DNA from: JACKBC01 sp041391125
GTDB lineage: Bacteria; Chloroflexota; Anaerolineae; Caldilineales; Caldilineaceae
Reading direction: 5' to 3'
Assembly (NCBI GenBank): GCA_041391125.1
Contig: JAWKON010000051.1
Span: 1-64,000, forward strand
DNA: 64,000 bases
Part shown: in pieces, positions 20,299 through 29,130 of the stretch
How positions within the stretch are numbered: the first letter of the stretch is position 1
Layout of the letters: the number at the start of each line of letters is the position of its first letter
Translations under genes and position numbers: made by a program
Notes under the pieces: model-generated
Databases searched by the model: none
What the model was told of the DNA's origin: nothing
The model's input: only the letters and a program-made list of their open reading frames with translations

Positions 20299-20397
20299 CT
20301 TGACAAGGTGAATCGGATGTCACCTTGTCATCCTGTCACCTTGTCATCCTGTCACCTTGTCATCCTGTCACCTTGTCATCCTGTCACCTTGTCATTC
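20299..20397. repeat. Intergenic element, family B: 16-bp tandem repeat
   Basis: CACCTTGTCATCCTGT is repeated 4.7 times without a mismatch from 20321 to 20395, and the complement TGACAAGGTGA lies at 20301-20311. Related elements are at 42462-42540 and 50362-50458. The tldD ribosome site follows directly. Confidence 0.85.
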
Positions 20398-20414
20398 ACA
20401 ATAGGGGAAATCAC

Positions 20415-21821
20415 ATGCTACCCACCGAATCAATCCACAAGATCATCACCGCTGCCTTGCAAAACGGCGGTGATCTGGCCGAGGTCTATCTCGAAAATGT
20501 GGAGCGGCTGAGTTTGGGGCTGGACGACGGCCGCCTGGAGGACGCCACCCAGGGCAACGACATTGGCGGCGGCGTGCGCGTCTTTTATGGCGACACCGCC
20601 GCCTCTGCCTACACTGACGATTTGAGCGAAGCCGCCCTGCTGGATGCGGCCCGCGCCGCCGCGTCCGCCGCCCGCGGCACGAATGAACCGCGCGTCAGCA
20701 TCGACCTGACCCGCCGCCAAAGTCCGCTGATCTTCCCGGTAGCGCGGCCATTTGAGCAGATGCCGATTGTGGAAAAGGCCGCCCTGCTGCGCAAAATGGA
20801 CCAGGCCGCCCGCGGCGCTGACCCGCACATTAGCCAGGTGCAGGCCAATTACACCGAAACCAACCGCCGAGTTTGGATCTACAATTCAGACGGCGTGTGG
20901 GCCGAAGATGAACGCATCATTTTGGAAGTGGCCGCCACGGTGGCCGCCCAACGCGGCGACGTGCGCCAGAGTTCGCGCACCGGCATTGGCGGCCAGGGCG
21001 GACTGGAAGTGCTGGACAAAGATCCCATCGAGATGGCGCGCGGCGCCGCCGAATCGGCCGTACTCATGCTGGACGCCAAACCGGCCCCGGCGGGCGAGAT
21101 GACCGTGGTCATCAACAACGGCTGGGGCGGCGTGCTCTTTCACGAAGCGTGCGGCCACTGCATGGAGGCCGACTTTATCACCAAGGGCGCCTCGGCCTAT
21201 GCCGGGCTGGTGGGCCAGCGCGTGGGGCCAGATTTCCTCACCGCCATTGATGATGGGACGATTGCGGGCCGCCGCGGCTCGCTGCGCTTTGACGACGAAG
21301 GCACGCCCAGCCAGCGCACCGTGCTCATCGAAAACGGCATTCTCAAAGAGTACATGTGGGACCTGACCGAGGCCCGCCGCGCCGGTCACCACTCGACGGG
21401 CAACGGGCGGCGGCAGGACTTCCGCTCCATGCCCATGCCGCGCATGACCAACACCTTTATCGACGCCGGCCCCCACGACCCCGAGGAGATCATCCGCTCG
21501 GTCAAAAAGGGGCTCTACGCCAAACGCATGGGCGGCGGCCAGGTCGAAATTGGCCGCGGCGACTATGTCTTCACCGTCACCGAAGGCTGGCTCATCGAAG
21601 ACGGCAAGCTGACCGTCCCCGTGCGCGGCGCCACTTTGGTGGGCAACGGCATCGACACCCTGCGCCAGATCGACATGATCGGCAACGACCTGGCCCTGGA
21701 CCCCGGCCGCGGCATGTGCGGCAAAGGTCAATGGGCCCGCGTCAGCGTGGGCCAACCGACGGTGCGCGTCCCCAAGCTCACGGTGGGCGGGACGGAACGC
21801 GAGTTGAAGGGGGCCATGTAG
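20415..21821 (+). CDS. tldD: TldD-type metalloprotease
   Basis: A 468-residue protein with the HExxxH zinc motif as HEACGH at residues 243-248, inside GGVLFHEACGHCMEADFI. The typical C-terminal segments DGTIAGRRGSLRFDDEGTP and GGGQVEIGRGDYVFTVTEGW are also present. With TldE it forms a heterodimeric protease known for trimming peptides, e.g. in microcin B17 maturation and CcdA turnover. Only TldD has the zinc site. The ATG at 20415 was chosen because AGGGGAAA lies before it and because the upstream frame is only the 16-bp repeat. The partner gene follows after a 119-base gap holding a dyad element. Confidence 0.93.
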   Translation: MLPTESIHKIITAALQNGGDLAEVYLENVERLSLGLDDGRLEDATQGNDIGGGVRVFYGDTAASAYTDDLSEAALLDAARAAASAARGTNEPRVSIDLTRRQSPLIFPVARPFEQMPIVEKAALLRKMDQAARGADPHISQVQANYTETNRRVWIYNSDGVWAEDERIILEVAATVAAQRGDVRQSSRTGIGGQGGLEVLDKDPIEMARGAAESAVLMLDAKPAPAGEMTVVINNGWGGVLFHEACGHCMEADFITKGASAYAGLVGQRVGPDFLTAIDDGTIAGRRGSLRFDDEGTPSQRTVLIENGILKEYMWDLTEARRAGHHSTGNGRRQDFRSMPMPRMTNTFIDAGPHDPEEIIRSVKKGLYAKRMGGGQVEIGRGDYVFTVTEGWLIEDGKLTVPVRGATLVGNGIDTLRQIDMIGNDLALDPGRGMCGKGQWARVSVGQPTVRVPKLTVGGTERELKGAM

Positions 21822-21824
21822 AAA

Positions 21825-21930
21825 GTATCGAGTATTGAGTATTTTGTGGACTCGTGGAGCATCTCGCATCGAAACAAGTATCTGAACCCCAATACTCAAT
21901 ACGTAATACTCAATATGCAATATTTTAGGA
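21825..21930. repeat. Intergenic dyad element, family C (gagtattgagtat motif)
   Basis: Copies of 'atcgagtattgagtat' at the left are mirrored by 'atactcaatac' copies at the right, with a core of about 40 bases. It lies between tldD and tldE. Other copies are at 23286-23432 and 48807-48845. Confidence 0.75.
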
Positions 21931-21940
21931 GACCACAACC

Positions 21941-23287
21941 ATGAACTACTCCCAAATTGCCCAAAGCGTGCTCGACCAGGCCCGCGCCGCTCACGCCGAG
22001 GCTGAAGCCTATATTGCCACCGGCAGCCAAACCGAGATTTCGGTGGATCGCGGCCAGGTGGAGAAGCTCTCCAAGGCGGGCAGCAAGGGGCTGGGCGTGC
22101 GCGTCATTCAGAACGGGCAGATGGGTTATGCGTACACGTCCGATTTTTCGCCCGCAAGCGTGGCCAAAACCACCCAGGCCGCGCTCATGCTGGCCCAGGT
22201 GTCCGACGCCGATGAGTATCGCACGTTGCCCGAGCCACAGCCCATTGCCGATGCGGATTTGCAGATTTACGACCCGGAGATCGAGGCCCAATCCACCGAC
22301 GCCAAGGTGGCCTTTGCCAAAGCGGTGGAAGCCGCCGCCCTGGCCGCCGACCCGCGCGTCGCCATGACCAACCGCGCCACTTACGTCGATGGGGTAGCGC
22401 ACGTCCACCTGGCCAACACCAAGGGCTTTAGCGGCGGTTATGCCGCCACCTTTGCCGGCAGCTTTGTGATGGCCATTGCGGCCGATGGTGACGAGCGCGC
22501 CACCGCCTTTGGCCTGGGCGTCTCCACGGCCTGGCGCGATCTGGACGCTGAAAAGATTGGCCGCGAAGCCGGTGAGCGCGCCGCCAAACTGCTGGGCGGC
22601 AAGCCGGTCAAAACCCAGGAGGCCACGGTGGTCTATTCGCCCTTTGCCGCCGCCGGGCTGGTGGGGGCGCTGTCGCGGGCGCTGACCGCCGAATCTATGC
22701 AGCGCAATCGCTCGTTTTTGCAGGGCAAAATGGGCCAAGAGGTGGGTTCTGACGTGCTGACCATTCTGGACAACGGGCGGCTGCCCGGCGGCATGGCCAC
22801 CCGCCCCTTTGACGACGAAGGCGTCCCCACCAATGCCACCCGCCTCATCGATGAAGGTGTACTGCAAGCGGTGCTGCAAGACACCTACACGGCCAACCGC
22901 GAAAACGCCCAAAGCACCGGCAACGCCTCCCGCGGATCGCACCGCGGCGCGCCGTCGCTTGCGCCCAGCAATTTCTACATCCAGCCCGGCCCGCAGACGC
23001 CTGATGAGCTGATCGGCGACGTGGCCAACGGCTTCTACGTGGTCAACGTCATGAATACCGCCGCCATCAACCCGGTCAGCGGCGACTATTCGGTTTCGGC
23101 GCAGGGCTTCTGGATCGAAAATGGCGCGCTCACCCACCCGGTCAACAACGTGACCATTGCTCTGCCGCTGGACAAGCTGCTCAAGAACGTCAAAGCCGTG
23201 GCCAACGATCTGATCTTTCTACCCTTTGGCGGCTCGATTGGTGCGCCCACGCTTCGAGTGGATGGGATGATGATTGGGGGGATTTGA
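21941..23287 (+). CDS. tldE: TldE/PmbA-type partner of TldD
   Basis: A 448-residue homologue of TldD without the HExxxH motif: the matching region reads VVYSPFAAAGLVGALSR. It keeps the RPFDDEGVPTNATRLIDEGVL and family C-terminal segments (NFYIQPG, GDYSVSAQGFWIENG). This split, with one zinc-bearing and one non-catalytic subunit, is the known TldD/TldE arrangement. AGGAGA lies 8 bases before the ATG. It is convergent with the class II aldolase gene, and its stop codon sits at the edge of a family C dyad. Confidence 0.92.
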   Translation: MNYSQIAQSVLDQARAAHAEAEAYIATGSQTEISVDRGQVEKLSKAGSKGLGVRVIQNGQMGYAYTSDFSPASVAKTTQAALMLAQVSDADEYRTLPEPQPIADADLQIYDPEIEAQSTDAKVAFAKAVEAAALAADPRVAMTNRATYVDGVAHVHLANTKGFSGGYAATFAGSFVMAIAADGDERATAFGLGVSTAWRDLDAEKIGREAGERAAKLLGGKPVKTQEATVVYSPFAAAGLVGALSRALTAESMQRNRSFLQGKMGQEVGSDVLTILDNGRLPGGMATRPFDDEGVPTNATRLIDEGVLQAVLQDTYTANRENAQSTGNASRGSHRGAPSLAPSNFYIQPGPQTPDELIGDVANGFYVVNVMNTAAINPVSGDYSVSAQGFWIENGALTHPVNNVTIALPLDKLLKNVKAVANDLIFLPFGGSIGAPTLRVDGMMIGGI

Positions 23288-23432
23288 GTGTTGCGTATCG
23301 AGTATTGAGTATTGAGTATCGAGTAAACTGGTTGACGATCAAAATGGCCTGCGTGCAACTGTCCAAACGAGAGCTCCACGTCATCCGACCAGACCGTCTA
23401 CGAAAATACTCAATACTCAATACTCAATATTT
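23286..23432. repeat. Intergenic dyad element, family C, between convergent genes
   Basis: Three 'gtattgagtat'-like copies at the left and three complementary 'atactcaatactc' copies at the right flank a core of about 80 unique bases. It touches the tldE stop at one end and the aldolase stop at the other, so it may act as a two-way transcription barrier. Confidence 0.75.
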
Positions 23433-24168
23433 ACATCCGATACGCCGGCTCTTCCGCATCCAAAATCTCTTTGAGCGCGTTGAAGTGCAGTTCGGAAAAT
23501 TGGGGATATTCGATCCACTGTTCGCAGGCTTTGGCGGCCACATCATCGGGGATGATGGCTAGCTTTTGCTGGGTGGAGAGCGCCAGCACCTGGAGTTGGG
23601 CGGCTTTCTCCAAATAATAAAGCTCATCAAACGCCTCGGCCACCGATGGCCCCACCACGATGACGCCGTGGTTGCCCATAAAGAGGACGCTTTTGTTTTC
23701 ACCCAACAGCCCGGCCACGCGCGCCCCTTCATCATCATCCAGCGCCATGCCATTATAATCGCGGTCATAGGCAATGCGCCCATAAAAGCGGCAGGCGTTT
23801 TGATCCAGCATTTGGAATTCATAGCCATGCAGGCAGCAGAGCGTGGTGGCATAGGGCATGTGCGTATGCAGGATGCAGCGCGCCTGCGGCAAATGCTGGT
23901 GCAAATGGGCGTGCAGATACCAGGCTGTGGGGTCGGGTGCGTTGGCCGCCGTCATGGCGTGCGGGTTGTCGGCATCCAGCAGCAGCAGTTCGCTGGCGCG
24001 CACGCGGGAAAAGTGACGCCCCTTGGGATTGAGCAGAAAGTGCTTGCCCTCCTCCGTCACCGCCACGCTAAAATGGTTGGCCGCCGCCTCATGCATATTT
24101 AAGCGCGCCGCCCAGCGAAACGCGGCAGCAAGATCGATACGGGCTTGGGTCTCTGTTGGGGATGTCAT
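23431..24168 (-). CDS. Class II aldolase/adducin family protein
   Basis: A 245-residue protein with the zinc-binding HTHMPYAT motif near residue 101, an upstream NHFSVAV and a later MGNHGVIVVG segment that carries the third histidine of this family. Characterised relatives include L-fuculose-phosphate aldolase and ribulose-phosphate epimerase; a substantial adducin-like subgroup has no known activity. The neighbouring leftward genes (beta-hydroxyacid dehydrogenase, lactonase, RraA-like aldolase, sugar permeases) point to sugar or sugar-acid catabolism. The length suits the adducin-like subgroup, which is somewhat longer than FucA. Confidence 0.87.
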   Translation of the reverse strand: MTSPTETQARIDLAAAFRWAARLNMHEAAANHFSVAVTEEGKHFLLNPKGRHFSRVRASELLLLDADNPHAMTAANAPDPTAWYLHAHLHQHLPQARCILHTHMPYATTLCCLHGYEFQMLDQNACRFYGRIAYDRDYNGMALDDDEGARVAGLLGENKSVLFMGNHGVIVVGPSVAEAFDELYYLEKAAQLQVLALSTQQKLAIIPDDVAAKACEQWIEYPQFSELHFNALKEILDAEEPAYRM

Positions 24169-24182
24169 GGTTCTCTCCGTTA

Positions 24183-24268
24183 TGTGTACGATTTACGATG
24201 TACGATTTACGAGTTGATCTCGTCGACGAAGTGACCTCGTAAATCGTACATCGTAATTCGTAAATCTC
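24183..24268. repeat. Intergenic dyad element, family E (tacgatttacga motif)
   Basis: Three copies of 'gtacgatttacga' at the left, a CTCGTCGACGA centre, and 'tcgtaaatcgtacat' copies at the right form a long imperfect hairpin. Relatives lie at 27680-27745, 28026-28095 and 33912-34007. Confidence 0.8.
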
Positions 24269-25174
24269 AAAGGGTTTCCGGAAATCCTGACGCGCGCAAA
24301 TCTGTTCCTAACGCGTCTTCCAGCAGTTTGACTACTTGGGATGACCAGGCGCTGCCGCCATATTGCTGGCGGGCGCGGATGAAAGTTTGATCGACCAGGC
24401 CAGCCACTTCCAGCGGCACGCCGAAATCGCGGCCCAACTGCATGGCAAAGCCCAGGTCTTTGCAGGCCAGGTCCATGGTAAAGCCGATGTTGTAGCTGCC
24501 GTTGAGGATGACCTGGCTCTCAGTTTCGTGGACAAAGCTGTTGCCGGAGCTGGCTTTGATAGCCTCGAACGCCTGCGCCAGATCCAGGCCGCCGCGCTTG
24601 GCCAGCATAAGCGCTTCGCCCGCCGCCACCAGATGAATAAAGGCCAGCATGTTGGTGATCACCTTGATGATGGCAGCGCTGCCCAGCGACCCCATATAGA
24701 GCACCGGGTCGCCCATGGCTTGCAGCGCGGGCAAATGTGCGCGATAAACCGCTTCCTCACCGCCCACCAACACAGTGATCTCACCCGCCGCGGCTTTGTG
24801 TACGCCACCGGTGACCGGCGCCTCCAGCGCGCGACCGCCAACCTGCTCTACCAATGCACTCAGTCGCAGCGTTTCATTGCGCTCATTGGTACTCATGTCG
24901 ATCCAGGTCGCGCCCGGTCGCAGCCCATGTAAAATGCCCTGCTCACCCTGCACAGCGGCCACGGCTTTGACGATGGTGCAGGCAGGTGAAGACGCAGTCC
25001 ACTTGTGCGGCCACATCGAGTGCGGAATCCGCCCACCGCCCCCGCCGCCAGCAAAGGAGCCGCCACTTCTTTGTGCAAATCATGCACCGTGAGCGGAAAA
25101 CCGGCGCGCAGCAGGCTGCTGGCGAGATGAAAGCCCAAGTTGCCAAGACCGATAAAACCGTATGATTGCGTCAT
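24267..25174 (-). CDS. 3-hydroxyisobutyrate dehydrogenase-like NAD(P)-dependent oxidoreductase, frameshifted
   Basis: ATG at 25174, preceded by GGAG, opens a Rossmann domain (YGFIGLGNLGFHLASSLL). The frame is lost after LLAAGAVG, continues in a second frame as DSALDVAAQVDCVFTCL and returns in a third as IVKAVAAVQGEQGILHGL. Two single-base changes near 25030 and 24985, in C-rich runs, explain this. The rest is intact: WIDMSTNE, the substrate loop APVTGGVHKAAAGEITVLVGG and the catalytic lysine in KVITNMLAFIH. The family oxidises beta-hydroxyacids such as 3-hydroxyisobutyrate, tartronate semialdehyde or sugar-derived acids. The total of about 302 residues is normal, so sequencing error is likely. 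Confidence 0.82.
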
Positions 25175-25195
25175 ACTCGTAACTCCATATGGGTT

Positions 25196-25232
25196 CTTAA
25201 CCGCAGATTGCACAGATTACACGGATGTTTGA
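25196..25232. repeat. Half-copy of intergenic element family D (cagattacacagatt motif)
   Basis: 'gcagattgcacagattacac' matches one arm of the family D dyads found between the sugar-transport genes. No second arm is seen here. Confidence 0.5.
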
Positions 25233-25274
25233 CCTTTGTTCGGACCATAAGACAAATGCGTAGCGCGCCAGTGT

Positions 25275-26062
25275 TCATTGGTAGAGCTGAATCGCCCGCA
25301 GCGCTTCCAATGTTACATGCACATCGCGCCCATCGCGCCGTCGCTGAGCCAGCGTCCATCCGCTTGTTGAGATCGCGCAGGCGCTGGTGCATCGGCCAAC
25401 AGAGGTTGATTTGCCGATATGCCCGCGGTGCGCAGCGCCACAATCATCCACGTTAGGTTGTTGGCCGAGAGTTTCGTCAGATGCGTATGCAAATAGGACA
25501 GCGTTTGATCAGTTTTCAGAGCATGACCGGTCAGATGCCACAGGCCGGCGGCAAGCCAGTGGGCGTGTAAAAATGCGGGCATCGCGCCGGCGTCATCGGT
25601 CTGCACCGCCAGCCGATTGGCGGCTCGGCGGTCGCTTCTGATGGACCATGCAGCACCCCCAGCCAGAATCCACACCAGCGTCAAATAGAGACGGGCGGCT
25701 TCATCACCGGGCATGGCCCACGGCGGCGCTACATCTGCCACTGCGTTCGCTTCTTCCCACCAGCCGTCAGCCAGCTGGCGCCCCGCCAGGAATTGAATCG
25801 CAGCCGCCACACACGGCGTTGAACTATTTAGCCCGAGCTGTTCTGCCTGCGCCAGCCGAAAGCAGGTGGCGTCCAACGAACTATAGTCGCTAGCCCAAAA
25901 GGGCGTCCACCCGCCATCATTGCGTTGACCAGCCGCCAGTTGAGATATGATTTCTGGCATGGGCACAGCACCTTGCAGGATGAATTCAAGACGGGCGCGT
26001 TCAACAGCATTGCCTTCTTGCACAATAAAATTGATGGCCGCTTGAGAATTCGATCTAGACAT
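25275..26062 (-). CDS. Prenyltransferase/squalene-cyclase-like repeat protein, frameshift near the C-terminus
   Basis: A 260-residue all-helical protein with QW-like repeats of the terpenoid cyclase/prenyltransferase toroid: QRNDGGWTPFWASDYSSLDAT near residue 46 and QADGRWLSD near the end. Only about half a cyclase is present. The DxDD catalytic motif of squalene-hopene cyclases is absent, so it is probably not a cyclase. Near 25320 the frame must shift by one base for the final segment RDVHVTLEALRAIQLYQ, which ends at 25275; without it the frame stops at 25313. The ATG at 26062 fits better than a TTG six codons upstream. It lies in the leftward gene run. Function unknown. Confidence 0.62.
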
Positions 26063-26122
26063 ATCTTCGCAGAACTCCAACAGTTTTACCCAGGAGGATG
26101 CCAGGGACGCCAGGAACTGTGA

Positions 26123-26833
26123 CTAATCTCGCCAGTACCAGATAGCCGGGCTATCCGGCATCTGCCGCTGCTTAACCAGCCGCTCGTGCTCCACCATATC
26201 ATACGGCACTTGATATTGGCGCACGGTGAGCTGGCCATTGGCGCAATCGAGCATGGTCATTGCAGCAAGGCCATGCCACCCCAGGCCCACGCTGGCCACG
26301 TTGATCAACAGCTTCTCGTCCATTTGCCGCACGTGGTGGGCATGGTAATGGCCATAGGCAATGGCCTGCGCTTCGATGGCGCCAAACGTGCGGCGCAGTT
26401 CATCCACCGGTGTATCGGCGCGGCAGCAGTTGGCCCAGGCATTATCGGGCGCGGCGTGGCAGAGAAAGAGCGTGTGCTGCGGCGACAGGGTGACCGTGTG
26501 CGACAGCGGCAAATCGGCCAGCAGCTTTTGATACGCAGAAGAGAGCCGACTTGACGACCATTCATACATTCTCAGCACATCAGCATGATGTTCAACCGGG
26601 AGGTGGGCCAGATGCGCATCCAGATCGACAAAAACTTCGTCCCAATTGCCGCGCGCCATCTGCACGTTGTGTTCCAGGAGCAGATCCAGCACGTCATCCA
26701 AGCCAGGTCCACCGCCAATCATGTCGCCCAGACAGTAGACCGCATCCGCGCCGCCCAGCCATTTGAGCCGCGCCAGCACGGCTTTTAAGCCGGTAATGTG
26801 GCCGTGGATGTCGGAAAAGAGGGCGACACGCAT
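26123..26833 (-). CDS. Metallophosphoesterase (calcineurin-like, YfcE/DUF-type)
   Basis: A 236-residue enzyme with all metal motifs of the calcineurin-like superfamily: SDIHGH at residues 8-13, GDMIGGGP near 37, GNWD near 63 (in place of GNHD) and GHYHAHH near 165. Such small cytosolic enzymes hydrolyse phosphomono- or diesters; diadenosine tetraphosphatases and YfcE-like phosphodiesterases are relatives. Substrate unknown. It follows the cyclase-like gene upstream and precedes PIG-L by 14 bases on the same strand, suggesting co-transcription with it. Confidence 0.88.
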   Translation of the reverse strand: MRVALFSDIHGHITGLKAVLARLKWLGGADAVYCLGDMIGGGPGLDDVLDLLLEHNVQMARGNWDEVFVDLDAHLAHLPVEHHADVLRMYEWSSSRLSSAYQKLLADLPLSHTVTLSPQHTLFLCHAAPDNAWANCCRADTPVDELRRTFGAIEAQAIAYGHYHAHHVRQMDEKLLINVASVGLGWHGLAAMTMLDCANGQLTVRQYQVPYDMVEHERLVKQRQMPDSPAIWYWRD

Positions 26834-26847
26834 GGGAACAGCAGCGC

Positions 26848-27670
26848 CTAATCAAAAAACGGAAAGAGCGTGCGCAGATTATCCTGCGTCAGCGGCGCAC
26901 CATATTCGCACGCCTCAAATGCCTCGGCATATTGCACGGCAGCCCCGCGTTCCGCGCCATAGAGCTCGATCAGCTTGTCGCGGTGCTGATCGGCGGCGCG
27001 GCGGAAGCGGGCGTCGCGGAAGGTGCGCAGCCAGGCGCGCTGTTCGGCCTCGCCCGCCGGCACCTGGTCCAAATAGCCGCCGTTGTAGGGCAGCCATTCG
27101 TACATTTGCGACGTGTGCTGGTGCAGCGCATCCACTTTTGCTCGATGACGTCATCGATGGAGACCACCACATCCGCCTGGAATGGGTAGGGCTTCTGGAA
27201 GTGATCCCAGGTGTAAACAATCACCGGCATCCGCTCCAAATGCGGTACGTGCGACACCACGTTGGGCACCGTCAACATGTATGACGAGTCCTGCACCAGT
27301 TGCGAGGTGTAGCGGTGGTCCGGGTGATAATCATTGGGGCGATGCACCGTCACCAAATCTGGCTTAAATTCACGGGTCAGCGCGGATGACGGTGTTGCGA
27401 TTTTCCAGCGTGGGCATAAGCTGGCCGTCGTGGATGTCCAGCGTAATATACCAACGCCCAGTTGCGCGCCTGATGCCGCCGCTTCCGCCCGTCGGCGCTA
27501 GGCCAGCGGCGCGCCGCCCTGTTCATGGTGTCCGGCGTCGCCGTTGGTCAAGCTCACCATTTTGACGGTGTGACCCAGCCGGGCATAGAGCGCCGCCGTC
27601 CCCCCGCCGCAAAGTCGGGGTCATCGGGATGGGCGCCAAAGATGAGGATGCGCAGTGATTGGTTTGACAT
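26848..27670 (-). pseudogene. PIG-L family deacetylase, several frameshifts
   Basis: ATG at 27670, after AAAGGGGC, starts SLRILIFGAHPDDPDFAAGG, the zinc motif AHPDD of PIG-L/LmbE deacetylases. After a run of six G the frame shifts to LYARLGHTVKMVSLTNGDAGHHEQGG, then a stop, then a third segment with LTLDIHDGQL. From 27356 the sequence RPNDYHPDHRYTSQLVQDSS (the conserved HPDH histidine) runs on in one frame. A last shift near 27140 leads into the C-terminal 95 residues. At least four indels occur. All motifs survive, so part of the damage may be sequencing error. The family removes acetyl groups from N-acetylglucosamine conjugates. Confidence 0.72.
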
Positions 27671-27679
27671 GAAAAGCCC

Positions 27680-28095
27680 CTTTGGGATTTACGATTTGGG
27701 ATTTACGATTTACGAGTCTGCTCGTTGACAAACTGGCCTCGTAGCTTGTTACCGTGACGATGGCCTAGCAGCTTGTCGGAGAGAACGATAAAAACCCATT
27801 TTGTACGCGGATGAACGCTGATTTTCGCGGATTTAAGCGTCATAATGGCCAAAAATCCTCGTAAATCCGCCAAATCCGCGTACAAATTCTTCTCTCCGAC
27901 AGCCTGCTAGAAAAACTAAAAATCAAACACAGATTGCAGATTTTACAGATTGCTTCCCGAAAGCCGAAAAATCTGTGTACATCTGTGTAATCTGTAGTTG
28001 AAAAAAGTGCGTTGTTGGATCGACATCGTTACGATTTACGAATCAACATCGGAAACAGGCAATTCTAAACCGTAAATCTGACTTCGTAAATTCTT
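27680..28095. repeat. Cluster of intergenic dyads, families E and D
   Basis: A family E dyad (27680-27745, 'gatttacgatttgggattta' type) is followed by two family D-like stretches. The first, 27780-27900, has 'tccgcgtacaaa' copies mirrored around TAAGCGTCATAATGGCC. The second, 27925-28000, has 'cagattgcagattttacagatt' copies mirrored by 'aatctgtgtacatctgtg' copies. A degraded family E copy (28026-28095) closes the cluster. There is no gene in this 400-base gap. Confidence 0.7.
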
Positions 28096-29039
28096 ATGGT
28101 GTTTGCACGCCGACCGTCTCCACATAAACGCGTAGAGCGATTGACCGGCCCGTCATAAAGAGCCGATTCTTTTTGAGGCCGCCGAAGCAGAGATTGGAGC
28201 AGGGCTCGGGCAGGTGGATTTTTGCCGAGCAGCGTCCCATCGGGCGCAAAGCAGTGGACGCCGTCCACGCCTGCGCTCGCCCAACCGGCGCTGGACCAGA
28301 GGTTACCCTCGACGTCGCAGCGGATGCCGTCGGCAAAGCCGGGTTTCATATCAGCAAAGACGCGGCCATTGCTCAGCGTGCGCCCGTCCACCACGTCAAA
28401 AACGCGGATGTGCGCCGGACCGTTGGGGTTGTGCGAAATGCCGGTGTCGGCAATGTAAAGCTTGCTTTCATCCGGTGCAAAGCAGAGGCCGTTGGGCCGA
28501 TCAAAATCGCCCGCCACCACGGTGGCTTCACCGGTCTGCGGGTCATAGCGATAGACGTTGCGCGGCAGCTCAAAGGTGTCGCGGTGGCCCTCGTAATTCA
28601 TCAAAATGCCGTAACCCGGATCGGTGAACCAAACCGTGCCGTCGGACTTGACCACCACATCATTGGGCGCGTTGAGCGGTTTGCCCTCGAACGAATCCAT
28701 CAACACCGTAATCCGCCCATCGTGTTCGGTGCGGGTGACGCGGCGCGTGTCGTGCTCGCAGCTCACCAGCCGGCCCTGACGATCGCGCGTGTGGCCGTTG
28801 CTGTAGTTGGAGGGCGAGCGAAAGACGGTTACGGCGTTGGTCTCCTCGCTCCAGCGCATGATGCGGTTGTTGGGAATATCGCTAAAGAGCAGATAGCGCC
28901 CATCGCCAAACCAGACCGGCCCCTCGGCCCAGCGGGCGCCGGTCCACAGCAACTCCAACGCCGCGTTGCCAATGCGATAGCGGGCAAAGCGCGGGTCAAT
29001 GATCTCAATGGCGGGGTCGGGGTAGCGTACTATGGTCAT
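28094..29039 (-). CDS. SMP-30/gluconolactonase family protein, frameshift near the C-terminus
   Basis: A six-bladed beta-propeller lactonase of about 315 residues. Metal-site segments are WAEGPVWFGDGRYLLFSDIP near residue 37, LNAPNDVVVKSDGTVWFTDPGYG near 123 and DRPNGLCFAPDESKLYIADT near 180. The family hydrolyses sugar lactones such as glucono-1,5-lactone, consistent with neighbouring sugar genes. Near 28230 an A5 run (expected A4) breaks the frame; the other frame continues LGKIHLPEPCSNLCFGG and ends at 28094 with a normal C-terminus. Without the shift the protein would end in unrelated residues at 28065. This is a clear homopolymer indel. Confidence 0.85.
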
Positions 29040-29052
29040 GGGAGTTCCTCCT

Positions 29053-29126
29053 GGGATTAGGGATACGGGATTAGGATCGTCTGTCGAAGCCTAATCCCGT
29101 ATTCCGTATTCCGTATTCCGTATTCC
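29053..29126. repeat. Intergenic dyad element, family I (gggattagggatacgg motif)
   Basis: Two 'gggatta(c/g)gg'-type copies at the left are mirrored by 'cctaatcccgtattccgtat' copies at the right, with a short core. It lies between the lactonase and RraA-like genes. Only one copy of this family is in the window. Confidence 0.65.
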
Positions 29127-29130
29127 TGCC

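Noticed and set aside
20321..20395. Possible CRISPR-like array
   Set aside because: The units are directly adjacent with no spacers and no cas genes are present; it is a simple tandem repeat.
20886..23137. Long leftward frames (350 and 413 codons) opposite tldD and tldE
   Set aside because: Same cause: high GC coding on the other strand suppresses stops. No motif or ribosome site.
28065..28093. Extension of the lactonase to a later stop
   Set aside because: This tail belongs to the shifted frame after an A-run indel and runs into a dyad; the family-like frame ends at 28094.
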